A stretch of DNA of 44,131 nucleotides from Actinomycetota bacterium (lineage in GTDB: Bacteria; Actinomycetota; Acidimicrobiia; Acidimicrobiales; Acidimicrobiaceae): assembly GCA_027320695.1 (NCBI GenBank), contig DAHVKW010000003.1:1-44131 (forward strand), read 5' to 3'. A program made the position numbers and the translations under genes. Under the pieces are notes generated by a model that made no database searches, had not been told where the DNA came from, and saw only the letters and a list, made by a program, of their open reading frames with translations. Each line of letters starts with the position of its first letter. Position 1 is the stretch's first letter. Below are positions 32,537-40,383 of this stretch, piece by piece.

Positions 32537-33640
32537 ATGACACTTGCTTGTTTCGATCGGCCGGTCGGCATATGGAAGGCTCTTCGCAATTCAAAATTGG
32601 CGAAGCTGAGTGGATTTGGATCAAAGAGCTTGTTTGGCGGATCGGCGTTGGTTGCGTTGTCCATGGTTGCCAGCGCCTGCGGTTCTGCGCCTGCTTCTGC
32701 GCCGGCGAAGAGGGCGGTCAGCAATTTTGCTGTGCCAACTTCGTCGACCTCGCCGGTTGCCCTTCATGGGGCGAAGGCAACCTGGCAGCTCCGAAATCCG
32801 CTCAGCCGGATGGTGTTGCTGCCGGCGGGCAACAATGAACTGGTGATTCTTGGAGGCCTTACTGCCGCGGACACGTCAGCAAACGGGGTATTTCGCTTGG
32901 ATATTGCCAACGGCGCTTTGAGTCCGGACGGCACTTTGCCGGCCGCGGTGCATGATGCTGCCGGAGCAGTGTTAGGAAGCGATTACATGGTGTTCGGAGG
33001 CGGATCCGTCAGCACGGTGAGTAGCGTCGAAGCGGTGCCGTTGTCGGGTGGGAATGGAACTGTCATTGGCACTCTGCCTCAACCTCGATCGGACTGCACC
33101 GCCGTAAACGTAAATGGGTCCGTGGTGATCGCCGGCGGCTACAACGGTTCCGCGGCGGATCCGGCGGTGCTAGCAACGACCGATGGAACCACCTTCAGGC
33201 AGATATCGACACTCAAGGTCGCGGTTCGTTACCCCGCGCTGGCTGCTCTTGGCAACTCAGTCTATGTCTTTGGCGGCGTAGAGGTTGGGGGACAGAACTC
33301 CGGACGTTTGTCGGCTGCCATTCAAAAGATCGATCTCTCAACGGGCACGACCTCCGTAGTTGGCTCGCTTCCCCAGCCGCTTGACGGGGCGATGGCGTTT
33401 GTCCTGCGCGGCAACGTCTTTCTTGCAGGAGGCGATAGCGGATCGGCGGCTAATCCCGTCAGCAATTCGTTGGTCTGGCGGTACCAGCTGGGGCAGGGAT
33501 TGACCCAGGTTGCGGACCTGCCTTTGGCGGTCTCTAATGCTGGAATTGCTGTATCGGGAAACACAGCCTGGATTGTCGGCGGAGAGCACAACGGGAAAAC
33601 CACCGCGATGGTCCAAACGCTGAGCGCTTCAGGCAACTAA
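32537..33640 (+). CDS. Kelch-like beta-propeller lipoprotein
   Basis: 367 aa. After a longer polar N-terminus, a signal with lipobox (VASAC, Cys about 48) and a Ser/Ala/Pro linker lead into repeated kelch-type blades: NNELVILGGLTAADTSANGV, DYMVFGGGSVSTVSSVEA, GSVVIAGGYNGSAADPAVLA, NSVYVFGGVEVGGQNSG, GNVFLAGGDSGSAANPVSNS, NTAWIVGGEHNGKTTAMVQT, giving about six blades with GG turns. Such surface propellers bind proteins or sugars or have enzymatic roles; no catalytic motif is visible. It converges with another propeller protein encoded on the minus strand, only 22 bp apart. A shorter start nearer the signal peptide is possible. Confidence 0.78.
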   Translation: MTLACFDRPVGIWKALRNSKLAKLSGFGSKSLFGGSALVALSMVASACGSAPASAPAKRAVSNFAVPTSSTSPVALHGAKATWQLRNPLSRMVLLPAGNNELVILGGLTAADTSANGVFRLDIANGALSPDGTLPAAVHDAAGAVLGSDYMVFGGGSVSTVSSVEAVPLSGGNGTVIGTLPQPRSDCTAVNVNGSVVIAGGYNGSAADPAVLATTDGTTFRQISTLKVAVRYPALAALGNSVYVFGGVEVGGQNSGRLSAAIQKIDLSTGTTSVVGSLPQPLDGAMAFVLRGNVFLAGGDSGSAANPVSNSLVWRYQLGQGLTQVADLPLAVSNAGIAVSGNTAWIVGGEHNGKTTAMVQTLSASGN

Positions 33641-33662
33641 GGCGCCAAATCTTGACTTGCAG

Positions 33663-34976
33663 CTAACCGCCTGTGGTCGGGGTTGCGGCCCCGCTCGCTT
33701 GGAACGGCGGGATGCCGACCGTAGAAGCATGGGTCATCATCAACGAGTAAGGCGGCGCCAGATCCACACCGTCGGGCTTGTCGAGGTATCCTGGCCGGGC
33801 TCCAGCTACTCCCGTGTACCCGTACTGCCAAACAATCTTGTAAGTCTTTGGGTCCACCACGATTACCCGGTGGTTCCAATCGTCGGTGGCGAGGATGTCG
33901 CCATTTGGAAGCGGCATGGCAATCGAAGGCTTATCGAGCGCCTGTGCTCCAGCGGGAGCAAAGCGCCAGGTTAGTTTTCCACTCCGGTTGAATTCCTCGA
34001 TCACTCCCGGCTTGGTGTAAGCGGCAGTCAGAAAAGTCCCTGGAGAGACTTCATTGGAATCTGACGGATAGGCAATTCCTGGTGGATGTGTTGAAAACTT
34101 GATCTGGCCGTCAGGCGTCATTTCGTCCACCCAGTCGCCGTTGATCTCGGTCACCAACCAGTCGCCGTTGGCCATCGGAAACATGCCGTTCGGACTTCCA
34201 AAGCGGAGAGGTGGTTGATGGCTGCAGTAAGGGGTGGTTTCGCCGTAGATGTGCAAAGGCACAAGCGAGGACGGCGACAGGTACAGCAGCCGGCAGTTAT
34301 TGGTGTCGGCCGAGATCATATTTCCATTGGGAAGGATCATCGCATCGTCGGGGTTGTCAAGAGATCCCGCGCTCGAACCGCTGGCTCCGGGGTTGCCGTA
34401 TCTGAAGATGATGTGACCGCTCTGTGGGGAAATCTCGGTGAGGACGGACTGGCTCTTCTGTGTGGCCAAGATGTGGTATCCCTTCGGGCCGAAAAACGCA
34501 TCGTCGGGCTCGGCGAAACTCTGCCCTGGAGTGAGATCTCCGCTTACCGGGAACTGCCAGATGATCCTTCCCTTGGCGTCGACTATCAGAATCCTCGAAT
34601 TATTGCGGTCGGCTATAACTATCGGTCCAGGCAAAACCGAAGGATCGGATCCAGGCTGAAGATGCCCAGCCTGCCCCTTGGCCTTGGCCTCAAGGGAGGC
34701 GATCCACGCGCCAGGAGCCATAGATGAGTTCATGGCAGCGGTCGTAACCTTGCTTCCAGATCCAGTAGAGGTGACCTTGGTGGTGGACGGCGAAGTAAGA
34801 GCCCGGGAAGCGCTGGTCTTGTTGGCTCCGTTTGATTCTGCGACAATGACAACCGCTGCCGAAATGACAATTACCGCTGCGGCAAGGGCAATAACAATTT
34901 TCGATTTGCCGCGTCTGTCGCGCGAGCCCTTTCCGAGCTGGCGCATCTGTGTATTCGAAGGCTCTTGGGAAGTCAT
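33663..34976 (-). CDS. Membrane-anchored NHL/PQQ-like beta-propeller protein
   Basis: 437 aa. A basic cytoplasmic N-terminus, one transmembrane helix (about residues 27-47), a Ser/Thr-rich linker and then an extracytoplasmic propeller from about residue 110. Blades repeat patterns such as GPIVIADRNNSRILIVDAKG, NPDDAMILPNGNMISADTNN, FGSPNGMFPMANGDWLVTEI and MPLPNGDILATDDWNHRVIV, each pairing 'LPNG.il..D..n.Rv' with a 'I.W.yG' strand. This resembles NHL or PQQ-like propellers that bind ligands or act as lyases. The tail ends in a low-complexity SGAATPTTGG. Its function cannot be stated. It is convergent with, and just after, the kelch-like lipoprotein gene. Confidence 0.75.
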   Translation of the reverse strand: MTSQEPSNTQMRQLGKGSRDRRGKSKIVIALAAAVIVISAAVVIVAESNGANKTSASRALTSPSTTKVTSTGSGSKVTTAAMNSSMAPGAWIASLEAKAKGQAGHLQPGSDPSVLPGPIVIADRNNSRILIVDAKGRIIWQFPVSGDLTPGQSFAEPDDAFFGPKGYHILATQKSQSVLTEISPQSGHIIFRYGNPGASGSSAGSLDNPDDAMILPNGNMISADTNNCRLLYLSPSSLVPLHIYGETTPYCSHQPPLRFGSPNGMFPMANGDWLVTEINGDWVDEMTPDGQIKFSTHPPGIAYPSDSNEVSPGTFLTAAYTKPGVIEEFNRSGKLTWRFAPAGAQALDKPSIAMPLPNGDILATDDWNHRVIVVDPKTYKIVWQYGYTGVAGARPGYLDKPDGVDLAPPYSLMMTHASTVGIPPFQASGAATPTTGG

Positions 34977-35158
34977 GACTAAGCGCCACCCTAGTGAAGA
35001 TGCAGCACTATCGCACGTTGTGCCGGTCTTTGAGCGCCAGCACTAACGGGGATGAATCCTCAGGAGGACTCCTCTTTGCATTGCGCGAATGCGCGAAGTT
35101 TGGCCTGGCGCGCCAAGGCTTTAGGGGGAAACGGGGTTCCGGCGAGGAATAGACTGGC

Positions 35159-35698
35159 ATGGCGATGCGGACAAAGAGCGTGCAAACGCGAACTGGAGAG
35201 ATACCCACAGATAGTGCCTACGGCTCGCCGAGAGCCATAGGCCAACCTGGCCTCGAAGGCCTCTGCGCTACAATATTCGCTTCTCTGGAAGGCGAGTGGA
35301 AAATCAGCCGCACCATTGAAGACATCGGAACCTTTAGAGGAGCGGCGAAATTCGAACTGATAGAACCCGCAACTTTGAGCTATCGCGAGGACGGCCAGCT
35401 AGAGCTGAATTCCGGGTTGAGCCGGCCGGCATTCAGGGAATATTATTACCAACTGGCCGAAGATAGGATTCTCGTAAGCTTTGCGGACGCCTCTCCGGGA
35501 GCGCGGCCGTTTCTTAGCCTATTTCCCCAGGTCACCACGGCAGACAGCTGGGCGCGAGACGTTCACAGCTGCGGTCCGGACCAATATGACTGCACTTACA
35601 GATTTGTCTCGCAGGACCGGTTCACCTCGCGCATAAACGTGGAAGGGAAATCCAAAAGATACTCTCTGTTCACCATTTATTCGCGGGCGATCCAGTGA
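35159..35698 (+). CDS. DUF6314 family protein
   Basis: 179 aa, cytoplasmic, lipocalin-like beta-barrel in outline. The core matches DUF6314: SLEGEWKISRTIEDIGTFRG, ATLSYREDGQLEL, FREYYYQLAEDRILVSFADA, VHSCGPDQYDCTYRF and the closing SKRYSLFTIYSR. The His-x-Cys-x2-Asp-x-Tyr segment is the most conserved part of the family. Ligand and role are unknown. The first about 30 residues are not family-like, so a start later than 35159 (for example ATG 35165) is possible; no strong ribosome site was found. It is followed by the tRNA-Ser gene on the opposite strand. Confidence 0.75.
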   Translation: MAMRTKSVQTRTGEIPTDSAYGSPRAIGQPGLEGLCATIFASLEGEWKISRTIEDIGTFRGAAKFELIEPATLSYREDGQLELNSGLSRPAFREYYYQLAEDRILVSFADASPGARPFLSLFPQVTTADSWARDVHSCGPDQYDCTYRFVSQDRFTSRINVEGKSKRYSLFTIYSRAIQ

Positions 35699-35769
35699 CT
35701 GTCGAACGCCGGCTAATAGTCACACCGATATCTGGCTTCCGGCGGCTCGCTGACGTCACTAATTTGGCG

Positions 35770-35854
35770 CGGAGGGAGTGGGATTCGAACCCACGGTGCC
35801 TTGCGACACGACGGTTTTCAAGACCGTTCGATTCGTCCGCTCTCGCATCCCTCC
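35770..35854 (-). tRNA. tRNA-Ser (anticodon UGA)
   Basis: On the minus strand, GGAGGGA...TCCCTCC acceptor arms, an anticodon stem ACGGT/ACCGT enclosing CTTGAAA (anticodon TGA, read UGA for UCA codons), a long variable arm (cgtgtcgcaaggcac) typical of serine tRNA, and a T arm GTGGGTTCGAATCCCAC. G is the discriminator base. CCA is not encoded. Confidence 0.96.
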
Positions 35855-35859
35855 GGCAG

Positions 35860-36831
35860 CTAGGCTAGTCGATCGATTCTCGACAGGAGTTCACTTAACC
35901 AGGTTTCCGCTTTGTCGGATCTATCCTTAAGTTCGCCCAACTTTTCGGAGTTGCTGGCGGCCGACGGGTACGATCCGATAAATTTCAGTTCAGGTAAGCT
36001 GCGATGCAGCTGAGATAGCGTGTCTGCGACTATCGGATCTTCGATGTGACCCTCCAGATCGATCACGAAACAGTATTGGCCCAGGCCGGCTTTTGATGGG
36101 CGGGACTCCAACTTTGTCAGGTTGATGTTGCGGGCCGAGAATTGGGCCAAGATCGAGATCAGCGACCCGGGCCGGTCGGAGATCTGGAAACAAACTACCG
36201 TGGTTTTATCATGGCCGGTTCTAGGAGCCAGTTGGTCTTTGTTCAAAAGAAAGAACCTCGTCTGATTGCCCTTGTGATCCTCGACGTTGTTCCTCAGGAT
36301 TTCCAGGTTGTACAGGCCCGCCGAGACCGAAGGGGCTAGGGCGGCAGAAGCGGCATCAGAGCTTTCGGCGACGAGCATTGCCGCTTCGGAGGTGGAGTTG
36401 GTGGCGACATGTTCGACATGGGGTAGGTGCTCGGTTAGGAACCCGCGGCACTGTGCAAGGGCATGGGGGAACGAGAGCACCTTTTTGACCTGGCTCATCT
36501 GCGTCCCGCTCTTCGCCATTAGGTTCAGGTGAATGTCCAAGACTACTTCACGCAGCACAAACAGGTCGTAGTCGAAGATGAGCGGGTCGATGCTCGCCGA
36601 TACGGTTCCTTCTATTGAGTTCTCGATCGCCACAAACGCGTAGTCAACTTTGCGTGAAGCCACCGCTTCCATAACTGTGGCAAAGGTTGGAAAGGGTAAC
36701 AGCTTTGCTGTGGCAAGATCTGATTGGGACCTTAGGGCCTCTTCGGTGAAAGTGCCTTCAGGCCCGAGATATGCGATTGTGGAATCGGAAAAGTTTTTCA
36801 TCAACGTGATCCATTCATTGTTGTCGTCCAC
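35860..36831 (-). CDS. pheA: Prephenate dehydratase
   Basis: 323 aa; converts prephenate to phenylpyruvate in phenylalanine synthesis. The catalytic domain starts AYLGPEGTFTEEAL and includes VDYAFVAIENSIEGTV and NQTRFFLL (the conserved Thr-Arg-Phe at the active site). A C-terminal ACT domain (about 205-285; TTVVCFQISDRPGSLISILA, with NLTKLESRPSK) gives feedback control by phenylalanine. It is a monofunctional enzyme, without a chorismate mutase domain. The track starts at a GTG at 36831; an ATG ten codons later (36801), just before NFSDSTIAYLGPEG, is the more family-like start, but neither has a clear ribosome site. It diverges from larB. Confidence 0.93.
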   Translation of the reverse strand: MDDNNEWITLMKNFSDSTIAYLGPEGTFTEEALRSQSDLATAKLLPFPTFATVMEAVASRKVDYAFVAIENSIEGTVSASIDPLIFDYDLFVLREVVLDIHLNLMAKSGTQMSQVKKVLSFPHALAQCRGFLTEHLPHVEHVATNSTSEAAMLVAESSDAASAALAPSVSAGLYNLEILRNNVEDHKGNQTRFFLLNKDQLAPRTGHDKTTVVCFQISDRPGSLISILAQFSARNINLTKLESRPSKAGLGQYCFVIDLEGHIEDPIVADTLSQLHRSLPELKFIGSYPSAASNSEKLGELKDRSDKAETWLSELLSRIDRLA

Positions 36832-36937
36832 TTGGTACTAAAGCTTACGCAGATCGAAGCGGTTGCGATTCAGTTTGCGATGTCGTGTCAGCTATCTGCA
36901 GCTAGCCTTGTTTAATCAGCGAAAACAGGTGAGTGTG

Positions 36938-37729
36938 ATGCATCGTTCAACTCTTGAGATTCTTGTCAAAAAATTTGAGTCTGGTGAGATAACCCAAGGC
37001 GAACTCGTAAGGCACCTCGAGTCTGGATTCATGCTTGATCTAGGTTATGCAAAGCTGGATACCCACAGGCCGCTTCGCCAGGGTTTCCCCGAGGTGATAT
37101 ATGGCCCAGGCAAGACCCCAGCCCAAGTAGCGCACATAGTCCAAGCCCTGGTAACTCAAGAGCCAGGTTCAACCGTGCTACTGAGCAGAGCGAGCACCGC
37201 GCAGCTTGACGCCGCCAAGGAGATTGCCGGAGAGGCGATCACTTTCTACCACGGATTGAGTCTTTCAGATTCCGGCCATTTCAGCGCGGTTTGGAACCCG
37301 GTGCCAATTCGAGACGGCGTCAGCGTTTGTGTCATTACCGGCGGAACAGCTGACCTGGCGGTGGCAACCGAGGTGACCGCGGTCCTTTTCGCATTCGGCG
37401 TGAGATCGGATTTGATCTCCGATTGCGGAGTGGCTGGAATTCACCGCCTTCTGGAGCAGACCGAGAGGATCCGAACCGCTGACGTAGTAGTGGTGGTGGC
37501 GGGAATGGAGGGCGCTATCGCTTCGGTTGTCGGGGGACTTGTAAAAGCGCCGGTTATAGCGGTTCCCACCAGCACTGGCTACGGGGCGTCGCTTGACGGA
37601 GTCACAGCGCTTTTGTCGATGCTTTCTAGCTGTACTCCCGGACTGAGCGTGGTTGGGATTGACAACGGTTTCGGAGCGGCAGTCAGCGCTATTCGGATAC
37701 TGGATTATGGCACGAGTCGCCTGGGTTAA
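36938..37729 (+). CDS. larB: LarB, carboxylase of nickel-pincer nucleotide synthesis
   Basis: 263 aa from ATG 36938, which has AGGTGAG about 7 nt upstream; the track's earlier start (36863) adds a non-family leader. LarB carboxylates and hydrolyses nicotinic acid adenine dinucleotide, the first step to the nickel-pincer cofactor of lactate racemase and relatives. The family N-terminus (GYAKLDTHRPLRQGFPEVIY, GKTPAQV) and a PurE-like domain (VITGGTADLAVATEVTAVL, SDCGVAGIHRL, VVVVAGMEGAIASVVGGL, VIAVPTSTGYGASLDG) are present. It overlaps larC by 23 bp. Downstream enzymes of the pathway, LarE and the client LarA, are not in the window. Confidence 0.93.
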   Translation: MHRSTLEILVKKFESGEITQGELVRHLESGFMLDLGYAKLDTHRPLRQGFPEVIYGPGKTPAQVAHIVQALVTQEPGSTVLLSRASTAQLDAAKEIAGEAITFYHGLSLSDSGHFSAVWNPVPIRDGVSVCVITGGTADLAVATEVTAVLFAFGVRSDLISDCGVAGIHRLLEQTERIRTADVVVVVAGMEGAIASVVGGLVKAPVIAVPTSTGYGASLDGVTALLSMLSSCTPGLSVVGIDNGFGAAVSAIRILDYGTSRLG

Positions 37730-38948
37730 TCCCACTTCCGGCGTCAGCGGAGATATGCTCCTGTCCGCAATGGTGGACCTTGGCGCGGACCAGGAAGAGC
37801 TGTGCAGCGCATTGAGCACAATCGAAGCTCTGGATGGTTTTCAACTCCGGTTTGACCCTGTGACCCGCTGCGGATTGAGAGCGCTCCATGCGGAAGTCAA
37901 GCTGCCTGAGACGGGGGTGCACAGGAGGCTTTCCCAGGTCCATTCGATCATTGACCATTCGGATCTGAGCCAGCCGCAGAAAGACCTGTCAATGGAGATC
38001 TTTTCCAAGCTGGCTCAGGCGGAAGCAAAAGTGCACGGAGTAACAGTCGAGGAAGTCGAGCTGCATGAGGTAGGAGCGCTGGACTCCATTTTGGACATAT
38101 GCGGATTCGCGGTCGCAAAGGATCTTCTTGGGTTTGATCAGCTCTATACCTCTCCTCCCGCGCTCGGCAGGGGAGTGTCGAGAGGCTCCCATGGGGGCCT
38201 GGCTGTTCCGGTTCCGGCAGTTCTCGAGCTATTGGCGGACAAGCAAGCATACGGGGGCTCTCCGGATTTCGAAGCTACCACTCCAACTGGAGCGGCAATC
38301 CTTTCATCAGCGGCCGTATTTTGCGAGCAGATGCCGGAGATGATCATTAGTGCCGTTGGGTACGGCGCGGGCACCAAGGATCCTGTCGAGTTCCCTAATG
38401 TCGTGCAAATGACCCTCGGGACTATTAGCCATGAAGAGCATCGCGCTCCGCAGTTGCCGGGTCACTTCGAGCAGATCGTGGAGCTTCAGACCAATCTCGA
38501 CGACATTACAGGCGAGCTGAGCGGGTATTTGATTTCCGCTTTATTGTCCAAGGGGGCATTGGATGCCTTTGTTACCCCGGTCATTGCCAAGAAAGACCGC
38601 TCAGGCATGCTGCTAACTGTGGCTGCATCTTCCAACGACGCTGTTGGAATCTGTACAGAAATGTTTTCCCTTACCGGAACCCTTGGAATTAGAACAATAC
38701 CCAAATGGCGCTATGTTTTGGACCGTCAGTTCTTCGAAGTCACCGTTCTGGGGGAGGTCTTGTCAGTGAAGGCGGGACCTTTTAGAGCCAAGGTGGAGTT
38801 CAGCCAGCTGGCCGATTTAGCGGAGAAGCGAAATGTGCCGATCGTGCAGCTGGAGCGGATGGTTCAGACGGAGATCGAAAACTATATGCGAGCCAATTCG
38901 ATAGATTTTAGTTATGGAGAATGGCCCCCCGAGGGCGAGATTGGATAG
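37707..38948 (+). CDS. larC: LarC, nickel insertion protein of nickel-pincer nucleotide synthesis
   Basis: 413 aa from ATG 37707 (MARVAWVNPTSGVSGDMLLS matches the family start); the track's ATG at 37653 lies deeper inside larB. LarC inserts nickel into the pincer precursor using CTP. Hallmarks: GVSGDM, VEEVELHEVGALDSILDICG, RGSHGGLAVPVPAVLELL, TPTGAAIL, and the C-terminal LQTNLDDITGE with VTPVIAKKDRSGMLLTVAAS. It is one continuous ORF, not split by the programmed frameshift known from Lactobacillus plantarum larC1/larC2. It overlaps larB and is followed 10 bp later by an aldo/keto reductase, so these three are one operon. Confidence 0.93.
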   Translation: MARVAWVNPTSGVSGDMLLSAMVDLGADQEELCSALSTIEALDGFQLRFDPVTRCGLRALHAEVKLPETGVHRRLSQVHSIIDHSDLSQPQKDLSMEIFSKLAQAEAKVHGVTVEEVELHEVGALDSILDICGFAVAKDLLGFDQLYTSPPALGRGVSRGSHGGLAVPVPAVLELLADKQAYGGSPDFEATTPTGAAILSSAAVFCEQMPEMIISAVGYGAGTKDPVEFPNVVQMTLGTISHEEHRAPQLPGHFEQIVELQTNLDDITGELSGYLISALLSKGALDAFVTPVIAKKDRSGMLLTVAASSNDAVGICTEMFSLTGTLGIRTIPKWRYVLDRQFFEVTVLGEVLSVKAGPFRAKVEFSQLADLAEKRNVPIVQLERMVQTEIENYMRANSIDFSYGEWPPEGEIG

Positions 38949-38958
38949 GTGGTAGCCC

Positions 38959-39891
38959 GTGGAATTCAGACAGCTCGGCAAAAGCGGTTTAACGGTTTCT
39001 GTTGTTGGTCTTGGATGCAATAATTTCGGGGTCCGCTGTGATTTCGAGCAGACTGAAGATGTCATCAATGCAGCTATCGAAAACGGGATAACCTTCTTCG
39101 ATACCGCCGATATCTACGGCGGCCACGGAGGCTCTGAGTCATTCATGGGAATGATCCTGAAAGGCCGCAGAGAACAGATCGTACTTGGCTCCAAATTTGG
39201 AATGGACATGGGTACCTCCGATGTCGCCAGAGGCTCGAGGCGCTACGTGCGCAAAGCGATAGAGGCGTCCCTGCGCAGGCTTCATACCGACTATCTCGAT
39301 CTTTACCAGTTCCACGAGCCGGATCCTCATACCCCGATTGAAGAGACGCTTAGCGCGCTTGACGAATTGGTCAAAGAGGGAAAGGTTCGCTATATCGGGT
39401 CTTCCAACTTTGCCGGTTGGCAAATCGCAGAGGCGGAACTTGTGTCGCAGGCTAAAAACTCGGAGCGCTTTATTTCAGCACAGAACCACTACTCCCTAAT
39501 AGAGCACTCAGTCGAAAAAGAGGTTGTTCCAGCTTGCATGAATTTTGGGATCGGCGTGCTTCCCTACTATCCGTTGGCCTCGGGATTGTTGACCGGCAAA
39601 TTCCGCAGAGGCGAAGAGCCGCCTCAAGGAACAAGACTTTCCGGCCGCCGCGAAGAGCTGGAGAAGGCGGACTGGGACGTCATCGACGGACTCGCTGATC
39701 TTGCCAAATCATTGGGCGGAAGCCTGCTGGATCTTTCCATTTCAGCACTGGCGGCAAAGCCCGCCGTTTCTTCGGTGATTGCCGGAGCCACGCGTCCGGA
39801 ACAGGTCGCGACGAATGTAAAAGCGATAGAGCTCAAGCTGAGTGATGATGACATGGCAAAGGTCCGGGAGATTACCGGCTCTTTGTTCTGA
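38959..39891 (+). CDS. Aldo/keto reductase
   Basis: 310 aa TIM-barrel NADPH oxidoreductase. The catalytic tetrad is visible: Asp in FFDTADIYGG, Tyr in the same motif, Lys in IVLGSKFGMD and His in LYQFHEPDPHTP. The NADPH-binding C-terminal part (SVIAGATRPEQVATNVKA) is standard. It resembles the YajO/general stress protein 69 type of AKR, which reduces aldehydes or ketones. GTG start at 38959 with AGGTGG about 7 nt upstream. It begins 10 bp after larC, so its substrate may relate to the nickel-pincer enzyme (for example 2-hydroxy acids or sugars), but that is inference. Confidence 0.9.
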   Translation: MEFRQLGKSGLTVSVVGLGCNNFGVRCDFEQTEDVINAAIENGITFFDTADIYGGHGGSESFMGMILKGRREQIVLGSKFGMDMGTSDVARGSRRYVRKAIEASLRRLHTDYLDLYQFHEPDPHTPIEETLSALDELVKEGKVRYIGSSNFAGWQIAEAELVSQAKNSERFISAQNHYSLIEHSVEKEVVPACMNFGIGVLPYYPLASGLLTGKFRRGEEPPQGTRLSGRREELEKADWDVIDGLADLAKSLGGSLLDLSISALAAKPAVSSVIAGATRPEQVATNVKAIELKLSDDDMAKVREITGSLF

Positions 39892-40383
39892 TGTCGCCGC
39901 TTCGTTCCTGTCTGCTTAGCTGGCGGGTGCAGCTGCCGGGGACTTGAGGCTGGAGGACGAGCCGCCGTCCATTCGGCTCGGTGAGATTACCAGAATCCGC
40001 AGTTTGAAAAGATTTTCTTTCATTTCATTTGTTGTTCATCCTCGCGTTATTTTTCTGTAACAAACGCCGTTTAGAAATATATGCATGGCTGGCTACGCAG
40101 AGATGATCGCAGTGGATGAGAACGGATTTGAAATCGGTGCTCCGTCATCGAAAATCCGTGCGCAGAACTGCGTAGCGGCTTATAGGTCTACCCCCAGGAG
40201 TGTCGGTGCGGCCGCCGCAATGGCTGGCCCATCAATTATGACGCTCGAACCTTGCAATGCCACCGAAACCCCCTCGGAGCTGCGCCGCTAGCCCACGGCG
40301 CAGCGGGCATTGCAATTCATTTATTTGATCTGTGTCCCAGAAGCGGTATCTTCAAAGAGTTAATTTTCATCCCTCTTCGTGGT
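39892..40383. other. 492-bp gap between convergent AKR and ubiD genes
   Basis: A 68-aa plus frame (40085-40291) and a 101-aa plus frame running into the ubiD antisense have no family pattern; I do not call them. AT-rich sequence around 40010-40080 looks promoter-like, and a hairpin lies at 40279-40304. Confidence 0.45.
40279..40304. terminator. 9-bp hairpin downstream of ubiD 4
   Basis: gctgcgccg (40279-40287) pairs with cggcgcagc (40296-40304), 8-nt loop, about 80 bp past the minus-strand ubiD stop. No T-run on either side, so termination is tentative. Confidence 0.45.

Noticed and set aside
40085-40291. 68-aa plus-strand ORF after the aldo/keto reductase
   Set aside because: No ribosome site or family pattern, and its end runs into a hairpin. 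Low-complexity composition.
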